Shown: piece by piece, positions 11,625-20,882 of the stretch
Numbering within the stretch: position 1 is the stretch's first letter
Layout of the letters: the number at the start of each line of letters is the position of its first letter
Origin: an uncultured Clostridia bacterium
GTDB lineage: Bacteria > Bacillota > Clostridia > TANB77 > CAG-508
Direction: 5' to 3'
Length of the DNA: 64,000 nt
Assembly: GCA_948630815.1 (NCBI GenBank)
Contig: CAPIEU010000001.1
Location: 1-64,000 of the forward strand
Notes under the pieces: model-generated
Told to the model about the DNA's origin: nothing
The model's database searches: none
The model's input: only the letters and a program-made list of their open reading frames with translations
Made by a program: the position numbers and the translations under genes

Positions 11625-12419
11625 TTAAATTTCTACATCTTGTGCATTAAATACTGGTCCTGCTTTGCATACGTGCCAATATTGTGGATTATCTTCTGGG
11701 CTTCTTGCTGTTTTTACTGCACACCCTAAACATACTCCTATTCCACATGCCATTTTTTGCTCTAGTGACATTTCACATGGTATGTTTTTTTCTTTTGCAT
11801 AGCTTTGTACTGCTTTTAGCATTGGTAGTGGTCCACAAGCAAATATTTTGTCTGGAGTTTCTTTTTCACAGTCTTTTTTTAGTTCATTTATTGAAAATCC
11901 TTGTATTCCATAGCTTCCATCGTCTGTTGTTATTGTTAATTCGTCTGATACGCTTTTAAATTCTTGTTCTAATGTTATTAATTCTTTGTTTCTAAATCCC
12001 ATATATATATGTACATTTGTAGTTGTTTGTTCTTTTAATTCTTTTGCTAGTTCATATAGTGGAAATGTTCCTATTCCTCCACCTATTATTGCTACTTTTT
12101 TGTAGTCTTTTATACTGAATGTTCCATATCCAAGTGGTCCTAACACATCTAGTTTTTCTCCTACTTTACGTTTTGCAAGTAGCTCAGTTCCTTTTCCTTT
12201 TACTTGGAATATAAATTCTAGTATTCCTTGATCTTTTTCTAAGTTATATATGCTTATTGGTCTTCTTAATAGTGGTTCTATTGCATCTACTACCCTAATT
12301 TCTATAAAATGTCCTGGTTTTGCAGTTTTTACTATTTCTTCTGCTTTAATGCTAAATTTATATATGTCTTCTTTTAGTTTTTCTATTTTTAAAATCTCTG
12401 CTTTGCAATTTACTTTCAT
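11625..12419 (-). CDS. pyrK: Dihydroorotate dehydrogenase B, electron transfer subunit
   Basis: FAD and 2Fe-2S protein passing electrons from PyrD to NAD. 264 residues. The N-terminal FAD-binding barrel has RRPISIY, the NAD-binding part has GGGIGTFPLYELAK, and the C-terminal cluster ligands appear as CGIGVCLGCAV with a further Cys in WHVCKAGPVF. Start after AAAGGAGAG. Neighbours pyrF (upstream) and pyrD (downstream) are on the same strand with gaps of about 100-180 bp. Confidence 0.96.
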   Translation of the reverse strand: MKVNCKAEILKIEKLKEDIYKFSIKAEEIVKTAKPGHFIEIRVVDAIEPLLRRPISIYNLEKDQGILEFIFQVKGKGTELLAKRKVGEKLDVLGPLGYGTFSIKDYKKVAIIGGGIGTFPLYELAKELKEQTTTNVHIYMGFRNKELITLEQEFKSVSDELTITTDDGSYGIQGFSINELKKDCEKETPDKIFACGPLPMLKAVQSYAKEKNIPCEMSLEQKMACGIGVCLGCAVKTARSPEDNPQYWHVCKAGPVFNAQDVEI

Positions 12420-12497
12420 CTTTTCTCTCCTTTTTTATCTCTATACAACAATTGCCTTCAAAAAGCAATATTATACTATATTTATAAAAGTCCACTC

Positions 12498-12524
12498 CTT
12501 CTTGCTGGATGTAGGACATTTTAT
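12498..12524. repeat. Single arm of the TTGCTGGATGTAGG hairpin repeat
   Basis: CTTGCTGGATGTAGGACATTT is the left arm of the element seen complete at 13482, 17505 and 19440. Here only one arm remains, abutting the pyrF stop. Confidence 0.55.
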
Positions 12525-13448
12525 AAATTATTGTTTTTTATTGCACTATTTAATTCATCTCTCATTCTTATTGCTTCAGCACGTGTTGCTTTTGCATAAT
12601 CTTTTTCTTCCCATTCTTCTTTTTTATATGCACACATTAGGCTTCTTGATGCGTTTATTATTCCTCCTATTCCTTCTTTATCAAATCCTAAGGCTATATC
12701 CCCTGCTTTTCCTCCGTTGAGCCCCATATCCTGGAATTAAGAAGAAAGCATTTGGCATTAATTCTCGTAGTTCTTTTAGTTCTCGTGGATGTGTTGCTCC
12801 TACTACTACTGATACTGAACTATATCCGTTTTTTCCTATTAAATCTTTTCCCCAGTCATTTATTAGTTTTGCCATATGTTTATATATTTCTTCACCATTT
12901 TGTGTTATGACATTTTGCAATTCTTTTGATGATTGATTTGACGTTTTTAAGATTATAAATATTCCTTTTCCATATTCTATACAGTCTTTTATAAATGGCT
13001 TTATTCCATCGCTTCCTAAGTATGGATTTACCGTAACAAAGTCTGCATCAAATACGCTTTCTTTTTTATCTCCTAATGGTGTTTTTCCTATAAAGGCATT
13101 TGAATATCCTTCTGCTGTTGATCCTATATCGCCCCTTTTTGCGTCTATTATTACACACATTCCTTTTTTCTTTGCATAGTCACAAGTTTCTTTGAATACT
13201 TTCATTCCTTCTAGTCCAAACATTTCATAGAATGCTATTTGTGGTTTTACTGCTGGAATTATGTCATATGTTGCATCTATTAATTCTTTATTAAATTCTA
13301 ATATGCTTGAGCAAGCTCCTTCTATAGTTTGTTCGTATTTATTCCTTACACATTCTGGTATCATATCATATCTTGGATCTAGTCCTATCACTGTAGGATT
13401 GTCTAATTCTTTGATTTTTTCTATTAATTCATCCATTGCATTCTTCAT
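12521..13448 (-). CDS. pyrF: Orotidine 5'-phosphate decarboxylase, one +1 frameshift
   Basis: Decarboxylates OMP to UMP. 308 residues with the shift, matching the longer PyrF subfamily. Seen: NPTVIGLDPRYD, the catalytic DAKRGDIGSTAEGY, and VVGATHPRELKELR. In-frame CGG at 12714-12716 would give GYGAQRRKS and a stop. Skipping C gives GYGAQGGKAGDI, the conserved phosphate-binding end of the family. I choose ATG 13448 (MKNAMDEL) because AGAGGAAG lies just upstream. A longer start at 13475 would place a CGG codon in the untranslated leader, so it is not evidence of a sense CGG. Confidence 0.95.
12714..12716 (-). other. +1 frameshift site in pyrF (CAA CGGA)
   Basis: Zero frame continues only 11 codons. 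The +1 reading restores the GAQGGKAGD phosphate-binding motif, with the decoded residue at a conserved Gly. Confidence 0.92.
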
Positions 13449-13481
13449 TATCTTTGCTTCCTCTTTCCGCTTCATCTTGCT

Positions 13482-13556
13482 GGATGTTGGACATTTTCAC
13501 CGCTCGACAAGCTCGCTAAGCGAAAAGTACAACATCCACGTGAAGCTACTTTATAC
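13482..13556. repeat. Hairpin repeat, TTGCTGGATG...CATCCACGTG type
   Basis: Outer arms TGGATGTTGGACATTTT and AAAAGTACAACATCCA pair. The central part, CGCTCGACAAGCTCGCTAAGCG, differs from other copies. It sits between pyrC and pyrF. Confidence 0.65.
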
Positions 13557-13577
13557 TTCTAATAAATACATCTTTCT

Positions 13578-14853
13578 TTATCTTTCATATACAACTCTTC
13601 CGTTAACTATTGTGTATGCTACTTGTCCTTTTAATTTTTTTCCTATGAATGGTGTGTTTTTTGATTTTGATACTATACTTTCTTTTTCGTATGTATATTC
13701 TATCTCTGGATCAAATATTGTTATATCTGCATCATGTCCTTCTTTTATTTCACCTTTTTCTTTTAGCCCTAAAAGTTTTGCTGGATTATAACTCATTAAT
13801 CTTACCATATCTAAATATGATATATATTTTTTATCTACTAGGTTTGTTATGGTTGCTGCAAGTGCTGTTTCAAATCCTATTATTCCATTAGGTGCTAAGG
13901 CTAGTCCTTTTTCTTTTTCTTCTTCTGTATGTGGTGCGTGGTCTGTTATTATTGCATCTATTGTTCCATCTTGTAATCCTTTTATTATTGCTTCCTTATC
14001 TTTTTCTTCTCTTAGTGGTGGGTTCATTTTTGCATTTACTCCTGATTTTAACACTTCTTCTACTGTAAAACTATAATAGTGTGGACAAGTTTCACATGTT
14101 ACTTTTACTCCACGTTTTTTTGCATCTCTTATCATATTTACTGATGTTTTTGTGCTGATATGACATATATGTGTGTGCAAATTGTTTGTTTCTGCTATTA
14201 CTATATCTCGTGCTGCCATTATTTCTTCTGCTTCTGGTAATACTCCTTGTACTCCTAATTTGGTTGCTACTTCTCCAGCATTTATTGCTCCAGCTGATAC
14301 TGATTTTTCTTCACAATGTTCTGATACAAAACTTCCTATCTTATTTGCTTCAATCATTGCTTCTCTTATCATTTTAGCATTTTCTACTGGCATTCCATCA
14401 TCTGAAAATGCTATTGCTCCTGCATCTTTTAGTTCTTTAAAGTTTACTAGTTCTTCTCCTTTTTCTCCGTAAAGTAACACTTGCAAATGGTAGTACATTA
14501 CATAAATTTACTCTTTTTGCTTCTTCTATTATTTTAGATAAAACAATAGTGCTATCTGGAGTTGGTTTTGTGTTTGGCATAGGGCAAATTGTAGTAAATC
14601 CTCCTTTAACAGCACTTTTTGATCCTGTTTGTATTGTTTCTTTATGTTCGAATCCTGGTTCTCTTAGGTGGCAATGCATATCTATCATTCCTGGCATAAT
14701 AGATAAGCTTGTACAGTCTATTACTTGATCTGCACTTTCGTTTATTTGTTTTGCTACTTTTATGATTTTTCCTGCTTCTATTAATACATCCATTTTTTCA
14801 TTTAATCTTGATGCATAGTCTATTACTGTTCCGTTTTTTAGTAGAGTTGTCAT
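13578..14853 (-). CDS. pyrC: Dihydroorotase, one +1 frameshift
   Basis: Zinc amidohydrolase that cyclises carbamoyl aspartate. 424 residues with the shift. Metal-site motifs: GMIDMHCHLREPGFEHKE, HICHISTKT, and IITDHAPHTEEEK. In-frame CGG at 14467-14469 would give VTLRRKRRRT and a stop. Skipping C gives VTLGEKGEELVNF, as in relatives (GxKGEEL). Start after AGAGGAGATATT. First gene of the pyr cluster pyrC-pyrF-pyrK-pyrD. Out-of-frame CGGs at 13599 and 14831 (AAC GGA) do no harm. Confidence 0.96.
14467..14469 (-). other. +1 frameshift site in pyrC (TTA CGGA)
   Basis: Zero frame stops about ten codons on. The +1 reading restores the GEKGEEL segment and 305 further codons. Confidence 0.91.
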
Positions 14854-14937
14854 AACAATATCTCCTCTCTATTTTATTTCTTTGTTATTCTATCATTTTC
14901 CCTAAGCTTTTGCAATATTTTTATGGATATTTTTATT

Positions 14938-15124
14938 TAATATTAGTTAATGTTCAGCCTATATAGTTTGCAATCCGCTCCCATATAGTAATATATTTAT
15001 TTTGAAAAGTTTCGACACTTGTCTCGGTCTCTGGAGACTTAAGCGTACTACATTTTTAAAAATAAATATATTACTATACTCACACTAATTACTATAATTA
15101 TAGGCTGAACATTAACTAATATTA
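14938..15124. repeat. MITE-like element with 26-bp perfect terminal inverted repeats
   Basis: The ends at 14938-14963 and 15099-15124 are exact reverse complements (core TTAATGTTCAGCCTATA). The interior has a second stem (AATATATTTATTTT / AAAATAAATATATT). No ORF. Related copies are at 33369-33538, 48183-48323 and a fragment at 31948. This explains the 14854-15211 gene-free gap. Confidence 0.8.
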
Positions 15125-15181
15125 TATAGCTTCTTATTATCACTGTTATATATTACATAAGACAGTCCAAATGGTAATATT

Positions 15182-15215
15182 ATAAAAACATACACAAAAA
15201 AGTGTATGTTTTTAT
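15182..15215 (-). terminator. Terminator of the 15212-15895 gene
   Basis: ATAAAAACATACAC / GTGTATGTTTTTAT perfect stem overlapping the stop codon, ending in a T-run on the minus strand. Confidence 0.8.
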
Positions 15216-15895
15216 AATTGTTCTTCTTCTATTGTTCTTAAATTGTATTGATCATTTATTTGTTTTCCTATATTTTGATGTAATTGTTCTTGGGATTGCT
15301 TTAATCTATCTTCAAATGCTTTTGGTATCGTATGTTGTGTTTGCATTTGCATAATACTATCTATATTTTGTTCAAATCTATACTTATCATATAAATCTGG
15401 ATGAAAGGTTTTTAAGGTTTTAGAACATTCCATTAATTGTAATAATTCTTGTGGATTGTTATAATCTACTTGCACATCTTGTTTTTGCTGCTGTTTTATA
15501 TCTCTTTGTTGTTGCTTTAAGTATAGCCCTATTCCTGCAATTTTCCTTAATGCATGATGTGAATTTTCATCATTTACTAAAGTTTTTCCTTTCATTGCTG
15601 ATAAATACGAATCTTCACATATTTTATAAATAAATGAATTATTAGAAACTCCACATCTTTCAAAATCTTGTGAGCGTATGTCCCACATTTGTTTTAATGT
15701 ATCGGTATCTATTTGTTGTTTTTCTCCAGCATATTTCCCTGCAAATAGATATATATTTGCTAACTCATATGCATTAGGGTCTTTTGCCCATTCTTCTTTT
15801 TCTCTATTTTCTACAATCCAATCTAATACACCTTTAGCTTTTTGATCAAATTCTGCATATCTTATATTATCTTGAAAATTGATATTATAATCCAT
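15212..15895 (-). CDS. Hypothetical protein, 227 residues
   Basis: I do not recognise it. It starts after AGGAGGTTTAAT, so translation is likely. It is mainly helical and polar, with a Gln-rich stretch (LKQQQRDIKQQQKQD) around residue 126 and another charged, Gln-rich C-terminus. No signal peptide, membrane segment or known motif is visible. It stands alone with its own terminator, next to a MITE, and runs divergently from dacF. No CGG codon is present. Confidence 0.6.
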   Translation of the reverse strand: MDYNINFQDNIRYAEFDQKAKGVLDWIVENREKEEWAKDPNAYELANIYLFAGKYAGEKQQIDTDTLKQMWDIRSQDFERCGVSNNSFIYKICEDSYLSAMKGKTLVNDENSHHALRKIAGIGLYLKQQQRDIKQQQKQDVQVDYNNPQELLQLMECSKTLKTFHPDLYDKYRFEQNIDSIMQMQTQHTIPKAFEDRLKQSQEQLHQNIGKQINDQYNLRTIEEEQL

Positions 15896-16058
15896 ATTAA
15901 ACCTCCTATTTTTTTATTAGTATTTGTATTTTTTAGCATTTTTTACTGTAAATTTTTGCTGTTTTTTCATTATTTTACAAATAAATTTTTGACTTATTTA
16001 TTCTATAAATTCTTCTATTAGCATATCCTTTAATAAGCTTTTTATGGAGGTTTTAAAT

Positions 16059-17290
16059 ATGTTAAATAATAAATTGATTTTGAAAATTATTTCTATTTTT
16101 TTGGTAATTTTTATTTCTATTCCTTCTTTTTCATTTGCTATTGATAGTAATTTTATATGGGATGGTGATGATGTTACCTCTTCTGTTAACGCTTCTAGTA
16201 CTGAGGAAAAATCTAATAGTTTAAATTTGGAGTCTGGCTCTGCTATTTTGATTGAACAAAATAGCGGAAAAATTTTATATGAGCATAATGCACATGAAAA
16301 ATTGCGTCCTGCTAGTGTTACTAAGGTTATGACTATTTTGCTTATTATGGAGGCTCTAGATAGTGGAAGAATTAGTTTAGATGATAAGGTTCCTTGTAGT
16401 GAAAATGCAAATTCTATGGGTGGTTCTCAAATTTGGCTTGATACAAGAGAATCGCTTACTGTACACGAAATGCTTAAGGCTATTTGTGTTGTTAGTGCTA
16501 ATGATTGCACTGTTGCTATGGCTGAATTTTTAGCTGGTTCTACTGAGGCTTTTGTTACTCGGGATGAATGTTAGGGCTCGTGAGCTTGGTATGAATGATA
16601 CTACTTTTAAAAACTGCCATGGTATTGATGAAGATGGTCATGTTACTTCTGCTTACGATATTAGTCTTATGTCTCGTGAACTTTTAACTAAACATCCTAA
16701 AATTACTGAATATACTACTATTTGGATGGATAGTTTACGTGATCGGTAAGTCTAGTCTTGTTAATACTAATAAACTTATTAGAAATTATAGTGGCGCTAC
16801 TGGTTTAAAGACTGGTTCTACCGCTCTTGCTCTTTATAATTTATCGGCTAGTGCTACTCGTGATAATTTGTCTTTGATTGCTGTTATTATGAAGGCTCCT
16901 ACTACTAAGGTTCGTTTTGCTGAGGCTACTAAACTTTTAGATTATGGTTTTAGTAATTATTCTTATAAAGAGTTTGGTAAAACTGGTGATACAGTAAAAA
17001 CTCTTACTGTTAATAAAGGTGTTGTTGGTTCTGTTGATGCTATTTTAGAAAATTCTTGCGGTACTTTAGTTAAAAAGGGAGAAGATAAACATTTAGTACA
17101 AAATATTAATTTAGATGATAAAATTTCTGCTCCTGTTTCTAAGGGTCAAAAACTTGGTGAGGTTAGCTATTCTATTAATGGAGAGGTTGTTGGTAGCTCT
17201 AATATTATTGCTAAGGATGATGTTAAAAAGATTGGTTTATGGAATATGTCTACGTTTTTATATGAGGCATGGTATAGGTTGATTAGATAA
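16059..17290 (+). CDS. dacF: D-alanyl-D-alanine carboxypeptidase, two +1 frameshifts
   Basis: Penicillin-binding DD-carboxypeptidase that trims peptidoglycan stem peptides outside the membrane. 409 residues after two shifts. A signal peptide (residues 1-28, ending SFSFA) leads the chain. Active-site motifs: SVTK (in LRPASVTKVM), SAN (VVSANDC), KTG (GLKTGST). In-frame CGGs at 16560-16562 and 16744-16746 would each stop translation. Skipping both Cs gives FVTGMNVRARELGM and LRDGKSSLVNTNKL, both typical of DacF. Start at 16059 is set by GGAGG at the right distance; the earlier ATG contains that Shine-Dalgarno sequence. C-terminal beta-sandwich domain present. Confidence 0.95.
16560..16562 (+). 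other. First +1 frameshift site in dacF (ACT CGGG)
   Basis: Zero frame stops after CGG GAT GAA TGT. The +1 reading gives GMNVRARELGMND, matching the family. Confidence 0.9.
16744..16746 (+). other. Second +1 frameshift site in dacF (GAT CGGT)
   Basis: CGG is followed directly by TAA in the incoming frame. The +1 reading gives DGKSSLVNTN, a conserved DacF segment. The fourth base here is T. Confidence 0.92.
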
Positions 17291-17339
17291 TTGTTACAGG
17301 ATAATAGTTTTTATTTTGATAGCAACAAAAGTAATCTTG

Positions 17340-17480
17340 GAAATCTACATTTTTAAGCCGCGTAAGCGACCAAACGGAGCGTTAGCGAAGTGCGAATTGG
17401 AGCAACCTACATATAAAATGTTATAATTGTAGGTTGCGACACCAAGGCTTATAAAATGTAGATTGGAAAGATACTTTTCG
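17340..17480. repeat. Long imperfect hairpin, GCAACCTACA family
   Basis: Outer arms AATCTACATTTTTAAGCC and GGCTTATAAAATGTAGATT pair; inside lie GCAACCTACAT and GTAGGTTGC. The inner half resembles the reverse complement of the element at 33197-33358. The 17291-17743 gap holds this and the next repeat but no gene. Confidence 0.6.
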
Positions 17481-17504
17481 TTGCTATTTAGGATATATTG
17501 TTTG

Positions 17505-17600
17505 CAATCCGCTCCATCTTGCTGGATGTAGGACATTTTTGTTTTTCTCTCAGAGTTCGAAAAACAAAAAGTTCTACATCCACGTGTCGCTATTAAAGAT
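17505..17600. repeat. Hairpin repeat, TTGCTGGATGTAGG type
   Basis: CTTGCTGGATGTAGGACATT pairs with GTTCTACATCCACGTG through a long AT-rich stem (TTTTTGTTTTTC / GAAAAACAAAAA). Preceded by the TTTGCAATCCGCTCC motif also found in the 14938 and 33369 elements. Confidence 0.7.
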
Positions 17601-17743
17601 TAGTTTAAGATTGAACATTAACTCTAATTAATTTAATTTTATTGATACCATTGACATTATTCGATTTTTAATTTATTATTGTGTAGGATAAATTAAAACT
17701 AATAGTGTGGAATGTTCCTACTATTAGGTGGGAGGTCTTTTAT

Positions 17744-18598
17744 ATGAGTGATTTAAAATCATATTTATTTGAAACTAATGCTGTTAAAGTGTCTAAAGGC
17801 GATAAACCTTTTTGGTATACATCAGGTAAAATCGGTCCTTATTTTATAAATACTCATTTTGTTTATGGAAGTGAAGCTGATGCAAATGATTTATTAAAGT
17901 TTATTGATGAAAATAAACATGATAAACTAGGTATGCCAAAGCCTCTTTTTGAAAAGGTAAAAAAACAATATGATAATAATAAAATTTATAGTGATGTTAT
18001 TAATGAAATGGTTTCTTTTATAAAAAATACTATTAATGTTGATGATATAGATTACATTTCTGGTGGTGAGAGAAGAGATTGGTTCTTTTCTTATATGATT
18101 GCTTTTTTACTAAATAAGCCACATATTACTGTTTTTAAAGATTTGGCTTGTGTTACAAGTGATTCTAATTTTAATGAGACTGCCGTTTCTTCTAATATTA
18201 ATGGAAAGAAAGTTTTACATATTACTGATTTAATTACTGTTGCTTCAAGCTTTATTCGTGCTTGGATTCCTGCTATCCAAGATTTAGGTGGAGAGTTGGT
18301 TTGGGCTCTTTCTGTTGTTGATAGATTACAAGGTGGTAAAGAGCGATTAGCAGATCTTGGTATTACAACATATTCTTTAACTTGTGTTGATGAAGCTTTA
18401 TTTAGTACAGCTTTTGAAAAGGGTATTATTGATAATTCTCAACTTAATATGGTTCATAATTTTATTAAAGATCCTGATGGAAGTATGAGAGAGTTTTTAA
18501 TTAATCATCCTGATTTTATCCAAAACGCTTTAAATGCTGACGAAAAGACTGCAGGTCGTGCAAGGCTTTTAGTTGATGGGAATTTATATAATTTATAA
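17744..18598 (+). CDS. Orotate phosphoribosyltransferase-like protein
   Basis: 284 residues from ATG 17744, set by GGGAGG. The N-terminal half has KPFWYTSGKIGPYF, as in PyrE-like proteins that grip orotate, then YISGGERRDWFFS and a PRTase-like KKVLHITDLITVAS region where ribose-5-phosphate would bind. It is longer than canonical PyrE (about 210 residues) and carries an extra C-terminal helical part. No other pyrE is in the window, and the pyr cluster lies 3 kb away, so a role in UMP synthesis is possible but unproven. The frame is intact; its one CGG (ATC GGT) is out of frame. Confidence 0.75.
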   Translation: MSDLKSYLFETNAVKVSKGDKPFWYTSGKIGPYFINTHFVYGSEADANDLLKFIDENKHDKLGMPKPLFEKVKKQYDNNKIYSDVINEMVSFIKNTINVDDIDYISGGERRDWFFSYMIAFLLNKPHITVFKDLACVTSDSNFNETAVSSNINGKKVLHITDLITVASSFIRAWIPAIQDLGGELVWALSVVDRLQGGKERLADLGITTYSLTCVDEALFSTAFEKGIIDNSQLNMVHNFIKDPDGSMREFLINHPDFIQNALNADEKTAGRARLLVDGNLYNL

Positions 18599-18601
18599 AA
18601 A

Positions 18602-18636
18602 AATAGTGTTGGTTGCAGAGAGCAATCAACACTATT
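18602..18636. terminator. Bidirectional terminator
   Basis: AATAGTGTTGGTTGC / GCAATCAACACTATT stem with A- and T-runs on both sides, between convergent genes. Confidence 0.85.
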
Positions 18637-18934
18637 TTTTATAAATTATAATTCTTTCATTATTAATATCATTTATTAATTGTTGATTTTTTATATTTCT
18701 TATGTTTAATACATCAAATTTTAATGCACATCTCATTTCCTCTAGCTTACGTATTAATAATAGTTTTTTTTCGTCTTGTTCTACTTCTATTGCTAAGTCG
18801 ATGTCTGAAGTTGGTTTATATGTTTGTTTGGCTCTTGATCCAAATAATACTACTTTGTTTATTTGTGTTATTTCTTCAAATATATTTAACATTTCTTCAT
18901 ATATTTCTTCTTCTATTCCAAATTTATTCTTCAT
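18632..18934 (-). CDS. MNT-type nucleotidyltransferase (HEPN/MNT partner)
   Basis: 100 residues. FGSRAKQTYKPTSDIDLAIE has the GS motif and the DxD metal ligands of minimal nucleotidyltransferases. It overlaps the end of the upstream helical gene by 11 bp, so the two are co-translated. In known HEPN/MNT pairs the MNT protein nucleotidylates its HEPN partner and acts as an antitoxin; whether this pair is a toxin-antitoxin system is inferred. Confidence 0.85.
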   Translation of the reverse strand: MKNKFGIEEEIYEEMLNIFEEITQINKVVLFGSRAKQTYKPTSDIDLAIEVEQDEKKLLLIRKLEEMRCALKFDVLNIRNIKNQQLINDINNERIIIYKK

Positions 18935-19331
18935 TTTTTATCACACTTTTAACCTTGTTCTTTGTTTTCTCTAGTATTTCATAATATTTAGTAATTATAT
19001 TTGTGTATATTTCTTTTGCTATTTCTTCATCATATGTGTGGCTTGTTAAGTTTTTATCATCTAACATATCTAACCACTTTTCTGCATCTTCTATTAATCC
19101 AATACTAAAACTTTCTTTTATTGTTGCTCGTGGTGAGTTAAATTCCCCTAATTTTTCAAATTCTAAGTATTCTTTTAATAATTTCCAGCCTAGTTCTACA
19201 CAGAATTCAAATCTTTGAATTGTTCCGTCTAGCAAAACTGGATTTTCTTGCTCTTTATATAAATCTATTGCTTCTTTTAATCTTTCAAGTGCTGTGCTAA
19301 ATGCTGTGTATTTGTTTTGTAGTTTTGTCAT
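18924..19331 (-). CDS. Nucleotidyltransferase substrate-binding (HI0074/HEPN-like) protein
   Basis: 135 residues, all helical. RFEFCVELGWKLLKEYLE and SPRATIKESFSIGLI, then SHTYDEEIA, are typical of the HI0074 family that pairs with MNT proteins. Start follows AATAGGAGGCG. A classic HEPN RNase motif (Rx4-6H) is not obvious, so the paired complex may bind a substrate instead of acting as a toxin. Confidence 0.82.
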   Translation of the reverse strand: MTKLQNKYTAFSTALERLKEAIDLYKEQENPVLLDGTIQRFEFCVELGWKLLKEYLEFEKLGEFNSPRATIKESFSIGLIEDAEKWLDMLDDKNLTSHTYDEEIAKEIYTNIITKYYEILEKTKNKVKSVIKNEE

Positions 19332-19439
19332 TTAATCGCCTCCTATTTTTATAATAAGAATATATCATTTAATTTTAATAATAACAAGATTTTGTTATTT
19401 TATTTCTTTCCTAATCTTATTATTCGACCTATGTATTAA

Positions 19440-19545
19440 AAATCCGTTCTTTCTTGCTGGATGTAGGGCATTTTTATTTTTCTCTCAAGGTTCGAAAAAT
19501 AAAAAGCACTACATCCACGTGGAACTAGTTAGAGATAAATTTGAG
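19440..19545. repeat. Hairpin repeat, TTGCTGGATGTAGG type
   Basis: CTTGCTGGATGTAGGGCATT and GCACTACATCCACGTGG arms joined by an AT-rich stem. Ends in GGAACTAGTT, shared inverted with the element at 48183. Confidence 0.7.
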
Positions 19546-19572
19546 TCTAAAACTGTAACCTATTTTATTACT

Positions 19573-20705
19573 TTATTTCTTTCCTAATCTTATTTTTACT
19601 GGACTTATAATTCCGTTTCTTTGTATAAGTAATGTTATTTCTTCTCCTGGTGATTTTGTATAGATATATTTTCTTAATTCGCTCATTTTGTTTAAGTTTA
19701 TTCCATCTATTTTTTGTATTATATCTCCCTTTTTTATTCCTGCTTTTTCTGCTGCTCCATTTTTTATTACTTCTACTACATATACCCCACTTTCTATGTT
19801 TAGTTTAGAGTTTAAATAAGGTATTACGTTTTTATCGTATGCAAATATTCCTATACTTGCTTCTTCGAAGTTATCATTTTTTGTATAGCTACTTATTATT
19901 GGCTTTATTATATTTATTGGTATTGCAAATCCTATTGCTTCTGCTGATTCTATTTTTACTGAGTTTATTCCTATTACTTCTCCATTTGGTTTTATTAATG
20001 GTCCTCCACTATTTCCTGGGTTTATTGTGGCATCTGTTTGTATTAGGTCTTCCATATATGAAACTTTATCTTGTTCTTCTATTTTTATTGTTCTATCTAC
20101 TGCACTAATTATTCCGCTAGTTACTGTTCTTCTAAATTCAAATCCTATTGGATTTCCTATTGCATATACTTTTTCTCCAACTCTAATACTATCTGAGTCG
20201 CCAAATATTACATATGGCAAATTGTTTGCATTTATTTTTATTATTGATAAATCTAAGTCCGTATCTGCCCATACAACGTTTGCTACATATTCTTTTCCAT
20301 TTTCTAATGTGACATAGCAGTTTGAATATTTTGATCCTGATACATGTTCATTTGTTACTATATATCCATTTTCTGATACTATTATTCCTGTTCCTAATCC
20401 TAATTTTGTACTTCCATCTTGTAAAAATATTGAACTTCCTTTTTCTTGTATTTTAGATATTCCTACTACCGCCTTTGAGGTTTCTTCTAGCACATCTGCT
20501 ATTTGTTTGCTTTCTTTTGTTTCTTCTTCGACTGTTCCGTGATGTTTTACTTGCTTGATAGGTAGAATTTTTGCCTGTACCGCTGTATATCTATGTTTAT
20601 GTACATATTGAATAAGTAAAATCCTAGTATTGTTATAAATATTAATATTGTAGTTGTTTCTACTACTGTTTTATAGTTATCGTTTTTTTTACTTTTTCTT
20701 TTCAT
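19573..20705 (-). CDS. HtrA/DegP-like membrane-anchored serine protease, two +1 frameshifts
   Basis: 376 residues after two shifts. ATG 20705 follows AGGAGGAGG. Order: short basic N-terminus, one membrane segment (VETTTILIFITILGFYLF), a linker, a trypsin-like domain with His (IVTNEHVSG), Asp (DTDLDLSIIKI) and Ser (TINPGNSGGPL), then a PDZ domain (AAEKAGIKKGDIIQKIDG). The linker holds two in-frame CGGs, 43 nt apart. Both must be skipped to join the membrane anchor (frame ending ...QKFYLSSK) to the protease (frame beginning MLEETSK). Two shifts give a net +2, and the intermediate frame is open between them. Likely an envelope quality-control protease. Confidence 0.93.
20537..20539 (-). other. 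Second +1 frameshift site in the HtrA-like gene (TCA CGGA)
   Basis: Skipping C gives SGTVEEETKES and enters the protease frame. Needed only if the upstream site also shifts. Confidence 0.87.
20580..20582 (-). other. First +1 frameshift site in the HtrA-like gene (CAG CGGT)
   Basis: Zero frame stops at SSK after about 11 codons. Skipping C gives GTGKNSTYQASKTS, up to the second site. The fourth base is T. Confidence 0.85.
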
Positions 20706-20882
20706 TATTTGCCTCCTCCTGTTTGCTATTATACTTGGGGACAACACATTTATTATTTTATGCTGTGTATGGGGTTTGGATAGTATGCAACCCACATATT
20801 TATTTAATTTTTTCATTGTTCTTGGATCGCATGGCATACGACCTCTACGTATTTTCAATGCGTTCATTGTTCTATCACATAT

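Noticed and set aside
13446..13475. In-frame CGG near the start of pyrF as a sense Arg codon
   Set aside because: It lies upstream of the better start at 13448, inside the Shine-Dalgarno leader.
20547..20867. A separate 106-residue gene upstream of the HtrA-like protease
   Set aside because: Its second half is the membrane anchor of the protease joined by two frameshifts, and its first half lacks a ribosome site.
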